This document shows, piece after piece, positions 45,871 to 54,747 of a stretch of DNA of 64,000 nucleotides. Origin of the DNA: DATAYA01 sp963754235 (GTDB lineage Bacteria; Pseudomonadota; Alphaproteobacteria; Acetobacterales; Acetobacteraceae); assembly GCA_963754235.1 (NCBI GenBank), contig CAVWFK010000002.1:62001-126000 (forward strand). The letters are read 5' to 3'. Within the stretch, counting starts at the first letter, position 1, and each line of letters opens with the position of its first letter. The notes beneath the pieces were generated by a model. It was not told the origin of the DNA and ran no database searches. It was given only the letters and a program-made list of their open reading frames with translations. The position numbers and the translations under genes are program-made.

Positions 45871-46599
45871 ATGCCCAGCGATGCCAAGCCGCGCCGCGCT
45901 TCCCTGCGCAAGACGCCGAAAATGCCGGCGCGTGACGTCCGCCCGTTCCTCGAGGCGCTGGCCCGCGCCTGGCCGAACGCCGCGAGCGAGCTGTCCTTCC
46001 GCGATCCCTTCACGCTGCTGATCGCCGTCCTGCTCTCGGCGCAAACGACCGACGCCGCCGTGAACCGTGCGACCGAGACCCTGTTCGCCGAAGCGTCGAC
46101 GCCGGCCGCGATGCTGCGGCTCGGCGTCGAGGGGGTGGGCCGGCATATCCGCACGCTCGGCCTCTGGACCGGCAAGGCGAAGAATGTGGTCGAGCTCTCC
46201 CGGCTGCTGATCGAGCAGCACGGCGGGGTGGTGCCGCAGGAGCGCGAGGCGCTGGAGGCGCTGCCGGGCGTCGGGCGCAAGACCGCGAATGTCGTGCTCA
46301 ACGTCGCCTTCGGGCAACCGACGATGGCGGTCGATACCCATATCTTTCGCCTCGGCAACCGCACCGGGCTCGCTCCGGGCGCCACGCCGCGCGCGGTGGA
46401 GGACGCGCTGGTCGCGCGCATTCCGCGCGAGATGCTTCGCCTCGCGCATCACTGGCTGATCCTGCACGGCCGCTACGTGTGCCGCGCCCGGCTGCCCGAG
46501 TGCTGGCGTTGCTCGGCCGCCGAGTGGTGCCGCTATCCGGCGAAGTCGCCGGCACCCGCCGGCAAGCCACGCAGGCCAGCGGCGCGCGTGGGGGCGTGA
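45871..46599 (+). CDS. nth: Endonuclease III
   Basis: 242 residues. DNA glycosylase/AP lyase for oxidised pyrimidines. LLSAQTTDAAVN, helix-hairpin-helix LPGVGRKTANVVLNVAFG with catalytic Lys, VDTHIFRLGNRTGL with catalytic Asp, and a 4Fe-4S cluster site C-x6-C-x2-C-x5-C (CRARLPECWRCSAAEWC). Stop overlaps engB start (GTGA). Confidence 0.95.
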   Translation: MPSDAKPRRASLRKTPKMPARDVRPFLEALARAWPNAASELSFRDPFTLLIAVLLSAQTTDAAVNRATETLFAEASTPAAMLRLGVEGVGRHIRTLGLWTGKAKNVVELSRLLIEQHGGVVPQEREALEALPGVGRKTANVVLNVAFGQPTMAVDTHIFRLGNRTGLAPGATPRAVEDALVARIPREMLRLAHHWLILHGRYVCRARLPECWRCSAAEWCRYPAKSPAPAGKPRRPAARVGA

Positions 46600-47258
46600 G
46601 CCGCGAGCCGGTGTTGGGCGAGGAGACGTCAAGCGAGGGGGCGTTAAGCGAGGAGGCGGGCCGCCTCCTGTTCGCGGCGCCCTGCCGTTTCGTCCACGCC
46701 GCCCAGCGCCTCGACCAGTTGCCGCCGCCCGGCCTGCCGGAGGTCGCGTTCGCCGGCCGCTCCAATGTCGGCAAGTCCTCGCTGCTGAACGCACTCACCG
46801 GCCGGAACACGCTCGCCCGTACCTCGGGCGCGCCGGGGCGGACGCGGCAGCTCAACTTCTTCGACCTCGGCGGCCGGCTCGGGCTGGTCGATATGCCCGG
46901 CTACGGCTATGCGCAGGCGCCGCGTGCGGTGAAGGCGGACTGGCAGGGGTTGATGTTCGACTACCTGCGCGGCCGGCCGAACCTGCGCCGCGTGCTGCTG
47001 CTGCTGGACGGGCGGATCGAGTTCAAGCCGGCGGATGGCGCGGTGATGGATCTGCTCGACCGTGCCGCGGTCGGGTTCCAGCTCGTGCTGACCAAGGTGG
47101 ACGGCATGACGCGGGCGACGCTCGCGCAAAAGCACGCCGCGACGCTGGCACTCGCGCGCGGCCACGCGGCGGCGCATCCGCGGGTGATCGCGACCAGCAG
47201 CGAGACGGGCGAGGGGATCGTGCCCTTGCGCGCCGAGCTCGCCGCCCTTGCGGCTTGA
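46596..47258 (+). CDS. engB: Ribosome biogenesis GTP-binding protein EngB/YsxC
   Basis: 220 residues. GTPase for 50S subunit assembly. G1 AGRSNVGKSS, G2/G3 region TPGRTRQ-like (GAPGRTRQLNFF) and DMPGYGYAQAP, G4 LTKVD and G5 ATSSETGEG. GTG 46596 overlaps the nth stop. The first 30 residues are a non-conserved acidic extension. Confidence 0.94.
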   Translation: MSREPVLGEETSSEGALSEEAGRLLFAAPCRFVHAAQRLDQLPPPGLPEVAFAGRSNVGKSSLLNALTGRNTLARTSGAPGRTRQLNFFDLGGRLGLVDMPGYGYAQAPRAVKADWQGLMFDYLRGRPNLRRVLLLLDGRIEFKPADGAVMDLLDRAAVGFQLVLTKVDGMTRATLAQKHAATLALARGHAAAHPRVIATSSETGEGIVPLRAELAALAA

Positions 47259-47326
47259 CCGGCCGCCGGCCGCGCCGCACACCACCGCCGCATCGCACGC
47301 CCGTCACCTGCCACGAGGAACGCAGC

Positions 47327-48265
47327 ATGAGCGGCACGCCGCAAGCGCCCGAGGCGCCGATCGGGGGGGCCATCGGGGAGCCGATCGGCAGCGCCGAGCA
47401 GCGCGCGCACATCCTTGCCTACGCGCTGCCGTTCCTGCGCCGCTACGCCGGGGCGACGATCGTGGTGAAGTACGGCGGTAACGCGATGGGCGAGGAGGAG
47501 CTGGCAGAGGAGTTCGGCCGCGACATCGCCCTGCTCAAGCAGGTGGGCCTCAACCCGGTCGTGGTGCATGGCGGCGGGCCGCAGATCAACGCCATGCTGC
47601 AACGGCTTGCGATCCAATCGACCTTCGTCGAGGGCCTGCGCGTGACCGACGCCGAGATGGTCGAGGTGGTCGAGATGGTGCTGGCCGGCACCGTCAACAA
47701 AATGGTCGCCGGTCTGATCAACCGTGCGGGCGCGCTTGCGGTCGGCATCTGCGGCAAGGACGGCGGCCTGATCCGTGCCCGCAAGCTCACGCGCACGCGG
47801 CAAGACCCCGGCAGCCGGATCGAGCGCGTGCTAGATCTCGGCTTCGTGGGCGAGCCGGCGCAGGTCGATGTGCGGGTGATCCATGCGCTGACCGGAGCGG
47901 GGCTGATCCCGGTAATAGCGCCGGTCGGCGTGGACGACCACGGCCAGACCTACAACATCAATGCCGACACGGTGGCGGGCGCGATCGCCGGCGCGCTGCG
48001 GGCGGAGCGGCTGCTGATGCTGACCGATGTGACCGGCGTGCTCGATCGCGATGGCCGGCTGATCGCGGAGATGAGTGTGGCCGATGTGACGACAGGGCTG
48101 GAGAGCGGGATGATTTCGGGGGGGATGATCCCGAAGGTGCAGACCTGCGTCGAGGCACTCGGCGCCGGCGTGCGCGGGGCGGTGATCCTGGACGGGCGGG
48201 TGCGCCACGCCTGCCTGCTCGAACTGTTCACCGAAGCCGGACCGGGGACGCTGATCCGGGCGTAG
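47327..48265 (+). CDS. argB: Acetylglutamate kinase
   Basis: 312 residues. Second step of arginine synthesis. Amino acid kinase fold: VVKYGGNAMGEEELAEEF, VVVHGGGPQINAML, NINADTVAGAIAGALRAERL, LTDVTGVL and SGGMIPKVQTCVEAL. GAGGAACG precedes ATG 47327. N-terminal extension of about 30 residues with Gly/Pro; the N-terminal helix ILAYALPFLRRYAG suggests the arginine-sensitive hexamer type. Confidence 0.95.
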   Translation: MSGTPQAPEAPIGGAIGEPIGSAEQRAHILAYALPFLRRYAGATIVVKYGGNAMGEEELAEEFGRDIALLKQVGLNPVVVHGGGPQINAMLQRLAIQSTFVEGLRVTDAEMVEVVEMVLAGTVNKMVAGLINRAGALAVGICGKDGGLIRARKLTRTRQDPGSRIERVLDLGFVGEPAQVDVRVIHALTGAGLIPVIAPVGVDDHGQTYNINADTVAGAIAGALRAERLLMLTDVTGVLDRDGRLIAEMSVADVTTGLESGMISGGMIPKVQTCVEALGAGVRGAVILDGRVRHACLLELFTEAGPGTLIRA

Positions 48266-48359
48266 GGAGAGGGGCGCGCCATCGCATCGCCGCGTCATTG
48301 ACCGCTGCGACGCGGGCGGGCGACTGTACGGGCCGTCCCGCAGCCCGGAGGCTCCGCCT

Positions 48360-49319
48360 GTGTTCGACCTGCCCGCACTCGAGGCAACCGCCCAACTGGT
48401 GCACGCCGCGATGCCGCCGACGCCGCAATATGCGTGGCCGCTGCTCGCCGCGCGCACCGGCGCCGAAGTCTGGGTCAAGCACGAGAACCACACGCCGATC
48501 GGCGCCTTCAAGGTGCGGGGCGGCCTGGCCTATCTGGACCGGCTGAAGCGGGAGCGGCCGGATGTGCCCGGCCTGGTCAGTGCCACCCGTGGGAATCACG
48601 GCCAGAGCCTCGCCTATGCCGGCCGGCGTGCGGGCGTGCCGGTTACCATCGTGGTGCCGCACGGCAACGGGGTGGAGAAGAACGCCGCCATGCGCGCGCT
48701 CGGCGCGGAACTCGTGGAGGCGGGCGAGGATTTTGACGCCGCGCGCGAGCGGGCGATGCGGTTGGCGGACGAGCGCGGCCTGGAGATGGTGCCGTCCTTC
48801 AACGCGGACCTGGTCCGCGGTGTCGCGACCTATGCGCTGGAACTGTTCCGCGCGGTCTCGGAGCTCCACACCGTCTATGTGCCGATCGGGATGGGTTCGG
48901 GGATCTGCGGCCTGATCCGCACCCGCGACCTTCTGGGCTTGAGCACGCGCATCGTGGGCGTGGTGTCGGCCGGCGCGCCCGCGATGGCGCTCAGCATCGA
49001 TGCCGGCCGCATCGTGACCACAGAGACGGCCCGCACCATCGCCGACGGAATGGCGACCCGGGTGCCGGACCCGGACGCGTTCGCCGCCATCAGGGCGGGT
49101 GCCGCGCGGATCGTCCGGGTGACGGACGAGGAGGTGGCGGCTGCCATGCGCGCCTACTGGACGGACACTCACAACCTCGCCGAGGGCGCGGGTGCCGCCC
49201 CGCTTGCGGCCTTGCTGCAAGAGCGCGAGGTCATGCGGGGCAGGCGCGTCGGCCTCATTCTGACGGGCGCGAATGTCGATCTGGAACTCGGGCTGCGGGT
49301 CCTTCGGGTGCAGAACTGA
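48360..49319 (+). CDS. Threonine dehydratase-like PLP enzyme
   Basis: 319 residues, fold type II PLP enzyme. PLP lysine in HTPIGAFKVRGG (about residue 53), SATRGNHGQSLAYAG, GMGSGICGLI (PLP phosphate loop) and a C-terminal LTGANVD. No ACT regulatory domain, so a catabolic-type threonine/serine dehydratase. GTG start at 48360. Exact substrate uncertain; serine racemase-like enzymes look similar. Confidence 0.88.
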   Translation: MFDLPALEATAQLVHAAMPPTPQYAWPLLAARTGAEVWVKHENHTPIGAFKVRGGLAYLDRLKRERPDVPGLVSATRGNHGQSLAYAGRRAGVPVTIVVPHGNGVEKNAAMRALGAELVEAGEDFDAARERAMRLADERGLEMVPSFNADLVRGVATYALELFRAVSELHTVYVPIGMGSGICGLIRTRDLLGLSTRIVGVVSAGAPAMALSIDAGRIVTTETARTIADGMATRVPDPDAFAAIRAGAARIVRVTDEEVAAAMRAYWTDTHNLAEGAGAAPLAALLQEREVMRGRRVGLILTGANVDLELGLRVLRVQN

Positions 49320-49331
49320 TATTACCGCCGG

Positions 49332-49934
49332 TCAGCGCGGTCCGCGGGTGCGGTTCTGCTGCAATTCCTCGGGCGTGAGCTGGAACCCGACGTTGATGGC
49401 ATAGGCGGCGCCCGATTTCTGCGGGCTGATCGGCAGGTGCAGCGTCACGGTACCGGTGGTGGCGCGCACCCGATCGACATTGGGCGGAAACACGACGTGC
49501 TCGGCCAGCACTTGCTTGCCCAGGATCTGCTCGCCTTCGGTCGCGGCGATGAAGTACGGCACGTCTAGCGCCCGGGTGGGTGCGGCCGGCCCGCGCGCGA
49601 GCTCCATTTCCACCTGCACGCTTACGTCAAGCTGGCCCGACCGATCCGCCAGCTGGCAGGAACCGTGCAGCCCGGTGATCCGGCCGTCGAGAACCATATC
49701 CGTCAGATCGCGGCCGGCGCCGTTGTAAAGCGTGACGTCCTCGGCCGAGCGGATCAGCACCGGTTGCGGACAGGGGGGCGCGAATTTCGGGCCGGCCTGG
49801 TCCTGCGAGCCGCCGCACCCTGAGAGCGCCAGCAAGCTGGCCGCGAGCGCGGTGTTCGCCCAGGTCTGGACATGAGTCCGGGCATGAGTTTGGGCATGAT
49901 GACGGCCGCTGATGGCGGGTGGGAAGTGCCGCAT
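49332..49934 (-). CDS. Putative lipoprotein
   Basis: 200 residues. His-rich N-terminus (HHAQTHARTHVQTW), then hydrophobic NTALAASLLALSGC with lipobox LSGC. The mature domain is beta-rich (DLTDMVLDGRITGLHGSCQL, VSVQVEMELARGPAAPTRAL, VDRVRATTGTVTLHLPISPQ). Conserved hypothetical in Rhodospirillales by impression. ATG 49934 with GGAG. Only 12 bases separate it from the convergent dehydratase. Function unknown. Confidence 0.65.
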   Translation of the reverse strand: MRHFPPAISGRHHAQTHARTHVQTWANTALAASLLALSGCGGSQDQAGPKFAPPCPQPVLIRSAEDVTLYNGAGRDLTDMVLDGRITGLHGSCQLADRSGQLDVSVQVEMELARGPAAPTRALDVPYFIAATEGEQILGKQVLAEHVVFPPNVDRVRATTGTVTLHLPISPQKSGAAYAINVGFQLTPEELQQNRTRGPR

Positions 49935-50082
49935 GGAGACTCCGTCAGAAATTGGCAGCGTGGAGGGCAACAGTGTGTGGGGCGCTGCGCCGCGCGACAA
50001 CCTGCCTGCCCTCCCGTCGCCGGCTTCCGGCGGGCGCCGGATTGTGGTTGATCGTGCCATGCTGACGCAGCCAGGCGCCTGA

Positions 50083-51042
50083 ATGGCGGTCTATACCGAG
50101 GTCACAGACGAGGCGCTTACCGCCTTCCTCGCCGAATACGATCTCGGCGCCCTGGTCGCATTCCGTGGCATCGCCGAGGGGGTGGAGAACAGCAATTACT
50201 CGCTGCGCGCCGCGGCTGGCGACTTCATCCTCACGCTCTACGAGGCGCGCGTCGATCCGGCGGAGCTGCCCTGGTTCCTGGGACTGATGGAGCATCTGGC
50301 GCGCCACGCCATCGCCTGCCCGCTGCCGGTGCGGGGGCGGGACGGGGCGGCGCTGCGGCATCTGTGCGGCAGGGCGGCGGCGATCACGACCTTCCTGCCC
50401 GGGGTGTGGCCGCGGCGGGTGCGGCAGGAGCACTGCGCACCGCTGGGTGCGGCACTCGCGGCGTTGCACTTGGCAGGTGCCGGCTACGCGCCCGAGCGGC
50501 CCAACGCGCTCGGACCCGCCGGCTGGGCGCCGCTGCTGGCGCGCAGCCTGTCGCGCGTCGACGAGGTGCAGCGCGGGCTGGGGGCGGAGCTTGCCGCAGC
50601 ACTGGAAGAAATCCTCGCCGCGTGGCCGATCGGCCTGCCACGCGGGCACATCCATGCCGACCTGTTCCCCGACAACGTCTTCTTCCTCGAGGGCCGGGTG
50701 TCCGGGCTGATCGACTTCTATTTCGCGGCGACCGATCTCTATGCCTATGACGTGGCGGTGTGCCTCAACGCCTGGTGCTTCGAGACCGATCTGTCGCTGA
50801 ACGTGACCAAGGCGCGGGCGCTGCTGCGCGGCTATCAGGCGGCGCGGCCGCTCTCGGCCCCTGAGCAGGCGGCGCTGCCGGTGCTGTGCCGGGGTGCGGC
50901 GATCCGGTTCCTGCTCACGCGGCTGTACGATTGGCTGCACACGCCCCCCGGTGCCCTGGTGACGCGCAAGGACCCGATCGACTACCTGCGCCGGCTGCGC
51001 TTTCACCTCGCCGCCCGCGACGAGACCGCCTATGGCCTCTGA
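50083..51042 (+). CDS. thrB: Homoserine kinase (ThrB, APH-fold type)
   Basis: 319 residues. Phosphorylates homoserine in threonine synthesis. Aminoglycoside phosphotransferase fold: VYTEVTDEALTAFLAEYDLG, GVENSNYSL, HIHADLFPDNVFFL (catalytic Asp), LIDFYFAATDLYAYDVAVCL and the end LRRLRFHLAARD. This is the alphaproteobacterial TIGR00938 type, unlike the GHMP type of E. coli. It overlaps rnhA by 11 bases. Confidence 0.93.
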   Translation: MAVYTEVTDEALTAFLAEYDLGALVAFRGIAEGVENSNYSLRAAAGDFILTLYEARVDPAELPWFLGLMEHLARHAIACPLPVRGRDGAALRHLCGRAAAITTFLPGVWPRRVRQEHCAPLGAALAALHLAGAGYAPERPNALGPAGWAPLLARSLSRVDEVQRGLGAELAAALEEILAAWPIGLPRGHIHADLFPDNVFFLEGRVSGLIDFYFAATDLYAYDVAVCLNAWCFETDLSLNVTKARALLRGYQAARPLSAPEQAALPVLCRGAAIRFLLTRLYDWLHTPPGALVTRKDPIDYLRRLRFHLAARDETAYGL

Positions 51043-51490
51043 TCTCGCCGAGGCGGTGGAAATCTGGACCGATGGCGGCTGCAAGCCGAACCCCGGTCCG
51101 GGCGGCTGGGCGGCGCTGCTGCGCTTCCGCGACCGCGAGCGGGTGCTGTCGGGCGCAGCCCCGGCCACCACCAACAACCGGATGGAGCTGACGGCCGCGG
51201 CGGCGGCGCTGGAGGCGCTGACGCGACCCTGCCGCGTGGTGCTGCACACCGACAGCGAATACTTACGCAACGGCGTCACACGCTGGCACGCCGGCTGGGT
51301 GCGCAAGAACTGGCGCAACGCGGCGGGTCAACCGATCGCGAACATCGAGCTTTGGCAACGCCTGCTGGCAGCGGCGGCGGCGCATCAGATCGAGTGGCGC
51401 TGGGTGCGCGGGCACGCGGGCGACGTGATGAACGAGCGCGTTGACCGGCTGGCGGCGGCGGCGCGGGAGCGGGCGGGAGAAGGGCTGTGA
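51032..51490 (+). CDS. rnhA: Ribonuclease HI
   Basis: 152 residues. Degrades RNA of RNA:DNA hybrids. Active-site residues in WTDGGCKPNPGPGGWA (Asp), NNRMELTAA (Glu), LHTDSEY (Asp) and ERVDRLA (Asp), plus the basic handle region GWVRKNWRNAAG. Coupled to thrB by overlap. Confidence 0.96.
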   Translation: MASDLAEAVEIWTDGGCKPNPGPGGWAALLRFRDRERVLSGAAPATTNNRMELTAAAAALEALTRPCRVVLHTDSEYLRNGVTRWHAGWVRKNWRNAAGQPIANIELWQRLLAAAAAHQIEWRWVRGHAGDVMNERVDRLAAAARERAGEGL

Positions 51491-51573
51491 CGGAAGAGGG
51501 TAAAAGCGTGCGGTAGCAATCACTTGACGACGCTACGTTCTCGGCTGGGGGCTTATCTGTCTGCTAGGCGACG

Positions 51574-52296
51574 CTATACCCTTTCATACTGCCCGGCCTC
51601 GGCCCGCCGGAATGCATCTGTCAGGAAAATGCGTGTCAGCAAATAGCCGAAGAAGAAGCCTGCAAAGCCACCATACGCTATTACGCTCAGCGCGACGATC
51701 TTACCAGTGGTGCCCGTTCCGAAGCTGGGACCCAGAATCGCGGCAATCTCCCTCACCCATCCACCTGCCCTATAAATCTGGGACAGGCCGATCCCGAGCA
51801 ATGCCTTGGTCAATCCGTCGGAGATTTCTTCCAAATTGGTATTTGGGCGTAAGTTCGAAATCGGATTGCCGTCGTCCGTTTGTAAGCTTCCTTTCTTATC
51901 CACCCCCGCTTGCGGCTGATTAGTGGAGCGCGACGTAATGCTGTCCGCTCCACCGTCCGTAGCGCCTGGTCTGCTCTGATCGGTCATCGAAACGGTTTCG
52001 CTGCGCACCCTGATCTGGACATTCGTGCGTGGGATACCGAACAAGAAACCGATCAGACCCGCAGCGAAGCTCGCGGCGGCTGAACACAGCATCGCCACGC
52101 CGTATACCTTGAAGCCTTGAACGGTTGGCCAGTGCCCTTGGACATTCGTAGCCCACGCCCAAATGATCACGAGCAGGTTCTCGATAAGGAGAGTAAACGC
52201 GAAGAAATACAAAAGTGTTTTCAAGTCCGAACTTTGTCGCGGCGAGAGCGAGCGCGTCATCTTCCGGTCCGAAATGTCTTTCCGACTAGCGCTCAT
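51574..52296 (-). CDS. Unknown membrane protein
   Basis: 240 residues from ATG 52296 (ATG 52260 also possible; neither has a strong ribosome site). Two N-terminal helices (LLYFFAFTLLIENLLVIIWA; VAMLCSAAASFAAGLIGFLF), a polar linker of about 60 residues, then NTNLEEISDGLTKALLGIGL and a last helix VIAYGGFAGFFFGYLL. A GIPRT motif follows the second helix. AT-richer than the neighbours, suggesting acquisition together with the divergent hydrolase. No family recognised. Confidence 0.6.
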   Translation of the reverse strand: MSASRKDISDRKMTRSLSPRQSSDLKTLLYFFAFTLLIENLLVIIWAWATNVQGHWPTVQGFKVYGVAMLCSAAASFAAGLIGFLFGIPRTNVQIRVRSETVSMTDQSRPGATDGGADSITSRSTNQPQAGVDKKGSLQTDDGNPISNLRPNTNLEEISDGLTKALLGIGLSQIYRAGGWVREIAAILGPSFGTGTTGKIVALSVIAYGGFAGFFFGYLLTRIFLTDAFRRAEAGQYERV

Positions 52297-52359
52297 TGGG
52301 GAGCGATCCCGGCGAATGAATGTGGTAGAGGCCCGGCACACCTCCGCCACGGGGATGAG

Positions 52360-53247
52360 ATGGAGCGAACAGACACCGAGAGCCTCATCGGGGGTCTCCA
52401 AGTCAAAATTTACGGCTCGGGCCCGCCTATCCTGCTTATCCACGGTTTCGGAGCCAGCAGCTTCACGTGGTCGGAAATCATAGCGCCGCTAGCGTCACAT
52501 TACAAGGTCGTTACCTTAGACCTGAAGGGCTTTGGCGGGTCTGAGAAACCGGAGGATGGCCGGTATTCTTTCCAGGAACAAAAACGGAAGGTCCTGCTCC
52601 TCATCAACGAACTTACCCTGGACGATATCACTCTAGTCGGCCACTCCATGGGTGGCGGCATTGCTCTGCTTGTGGCTATGGATCTGGAGAGAGAGGCGCC
52701 GGGTCGCCTGCGCCGCCTCGTGCTTATCGACAGCATTTCCTGCCCGCAGCCGCTGCCGTTCTTTATAGTGCTGCTGCGCATGCCGCTTATCGGCCCGATC
52801 GTGCTTCGCCTTGTTCCCGCTACTTGGTCAGTGTATGCTATTCTGTGGCTTGCTTATTTCAAACCGAGCAAAATTAAGCGCGAGTTTGTCCAGGCCTACG
52901 CCGCTCCGCTCCGGCATCCGGCCGGACGTGCCGCGGTGGTCGCCACGGCTCGCGAACTGATCCCGCCGAATCTCGACGACCTCGTCGCGCAATACCGCAT
53001 GATCCGAGTTCCCGTCCTGATCTTGTGGGGGGACAAGGACCGCATCGTACCGTTGTCCGTCAGCGAGTGCCTCAGGAAAGCGATCCCAACAGCGTGTTTC
53101 ATTCTGATCGGCAAATGCGGGCACGTTCCCCAGGAAGAATGGCCAGACCGCACCGCGTATGAGCTACGCGAGTTCATCGCGAAGACCGAGCAGGTGCCGC
53201 ACCGCCCCGCTGACCCGCGGCACGGTAGACCGAGGACGGCGCGTTAA
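52360..53247 (+). CDS. Alpha/beta hydrolase
   Basis: 295 residues. ILLIHGFGASSFTW (oxyanion hole), nucleophile elbow LVGHSMGGGIAL with Ser near 95, acid in LWGDKDRIVPLS and His in CGHVPQEEWP. Typical alpha/beta hydrolase fold with a cap domain containing a hydrophobic segment (LPFFIVLLRMPLIGPIVLRL), possibly membrane-associated. Esterase- or hydrolase-type; substrate unknown. ATG 52360 is the first residue of the conserved part; 63 bases from the divergent membrane protein gene. Confidence 0.85.
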   Translation: MERTDTESLIGGLQVKIYGSGPPILLIHGFGASSFTWSEIIAPLASHYKVVTLDLKGFGGSEKPEDGRYSFQEQKRKVLLLINELTLDDITLVGHSMGGGIALLVAMDLEREAPGRLRRLVLIDSISCPQPLPFFIVLLRMPLIGPIVLRLVPATWSVYAILWLAYFKPSKIKREFVQAYAAPLRHPAGRAAVVATARELIPPNLDDLVAQYRMIRVPVLILWGDKDRIVPLSVSECLRKAIPTACFILIGKCGHVPQEEWPDRTAYELREFIAKTEQVPHRPADPRHGRPRTAR

Positions 53248-53408
53248 TCCCTGCTGCCAGGCGCGCGCCCCACCTGAAATGCGAGAGCATTGCCGGGACC
53301 AAGTCATGCGGCCATTATTGATCCCGCGTCTTCACTGCGGCGATCGGCTGAGATGACGTCAATGCACGCGCCACCCAGTGCCAGCTCTGCCTCATTCGAA
53401 ACTTTGAC

Positions 53409-54536
53409 ATGAACCGTCCGCTTCCCTTCCGGCTTTACCTCAATCCCAATTTCGGCACGTCCGGGATCGACGTGTTGCCGGAGGCAGGTTTTCGGCGCGC
53501 CCGTGCCGGGATCACCGCCTGGCCCGAGTATGCACCGACGCCCTTGTGTGACCTTCCCGCCCTCGCCGCCGAGTTCGGCCTGGGCCTCGTGCGGCTCAAG
53601 GACGAGGCCGGGCGGTTCGGCCTCGGCAGCTTCAAGGCGCTGGGCGGCGCCTACGCCGTCGCGCGTGCGGTCGGGTCGGCGCAGGCCCAGAACGACGCGG
53701 CGCAGAGCAGCCCGGCGCCGGGCGCGATCACCGTTGCCTGCGCGACCGACGGCAATCACGGCCGCGCTGTCGCCTGGGGCGCGCGCCGCGCCGGCTGCCG
53801 GTGCGTCGTGCTGATCCACGCGGGCGTCAGCGCCGCCCGGGCCGAGGCGATCGCGGCCCTGGGTGCGGAGGTGCGCCGCGTCCCCGGCACCTACGACGAT
53901 ACCGTGCGCACGGGAGCGCGGCTCGCGGCCGAGCACGGCTGGCACCTCGTCTCGGATACGTCGTGGCCGGGCTACACCGAGCCGCCGCGCGCGATCATGC
54001 AGGGCTACCGTGTCTTGGCCGAGGAGGCGCTGGCGCAATGGCGGGGCGCACCGCCGACCCACGCCGTCATCCAGGCCGGCGTCGGCGGGGTCGCCGCCGC
54101 GATTTCGGTGCATCTGCGCACGCGCATCACACCCGCGCCGGCGCTGATCGTGGTCGAGCCGGAGCACGCCGCCTGCCTGCTCGACAGCGCCGAGGCGGGC
54201 GAACCGGCCGCCGTTCCGGGCGCGCTGAACACGATCATGGCCGGCCTGGCGTGCGGCGAGCCGAGCCTGCTCGCGTGGCAGGAATTGTCGCGGGCGGCGA
54301 CCGCCTTCATGGCGATCCCCGACGCGGCGGCGAAAGCAGCGATGCGGCGGCTGGCGACGCTCGGGATCGTCTCGGGCGAATCGGGTGCCGCCGGGCTTGC
54401 CGGCCTGATGCTGGCAGCGGCCGATCCGGCGGCGCGGCAGGCGCTGGGGCTGGGGGCGGATGCCCGGGTGCTGCTGGTCTCGACCGAGGGCGCGACCGAC
54501 CCCGAGGCCTATCGGCGGATCGTCGCCGCTACTTGA
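53409..54536 (+). CDS. dpaL: Diaminopropionate ammonia-lyase
   Basis: 375 residues. Fold type II PLP enzyme that converts 2,3-diaminopropionate to pyruvate and ammonia. ITAWPEYAPTPLCDLPALA, PLP lysine in FGLGSFKALGGAYAV, CATDGNHGRAVAWGA, DTSWPGYTEPPRAIMQGY (highly characteristic), QAGVGGVAAA and SGESGAAGLAGL. Length is typical. Its last 8 bases overlap the convergent rpmG. Confidence 0.92.
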   Translation: MNRPLPFRLYLNPNFGTSGIDVLPEAGFRRARAGITAWPEYAPTPLCDLPALAAEFGLGLVRLKDEAGRFGLGSFKALGGAYAVARAVGSAQAQNDAAQSSPAPGAITVACATDGNHGRAVAWGARRAGCRCVVLIHAGVSAARAEAIAALGAEVRRVPGTYDDTVRTGARLAAEHGWHLVSDTSWPGYTEPPRAIMQGYRVLAEEALAQWRGAPPTHAVIQAGVGGVAAAISVHLRTRITPAPALIVVEPEHAACLLDSAEAGEPAAVPGALNTIMAGLACGEPSLLAWQELSRAATAFMAIPDAAAKAAMRRLATLGIVSGESGAAGLAGLMLAAADPAARQALGLGADARVLLVSTEGATDPEAYRRIVAAT

Positions 54537-54696
54537 TCTTCGCCTCGCGGAAGGTGACGTGCTTGCGCGCCACCGGGTCGTATTTCTTCAGCTCGAGCTT
54601 GCCGGTCTGGGCGCGCGCGTTCTTCTTCGTGACATAGAAATACCCGGTATCCGCGCTGGATACGAGCCTGATCTGGACGACGTTTGACTTGGCCAT
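54529..54696 (-). CDS. rpmG: 50S ribosomal protein L33
   Basis: 55 residues: MAKSNVVQIRLVSSADTGYF, YVTKKNARAQTGKLELKKYD, PVARKHVTFREAKIK. This is the standard L33 sequence without the zinc cysteines. It lies between dpaL (convergent, 8-base overlap) and the S41 protease. Confidence 0.96.
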   Translation of the reverse strand: MAKSNVVQIRLVSSADTGYFYVTKKNARAQTGKLELKKYDPVARKHVTFREAKIK

Positions 54697-54747
54697 TGGA
54701 CTCTCCGAAGCGGCGGCAAGATGGCCACCGGCGCCGTGCCGGTCAAG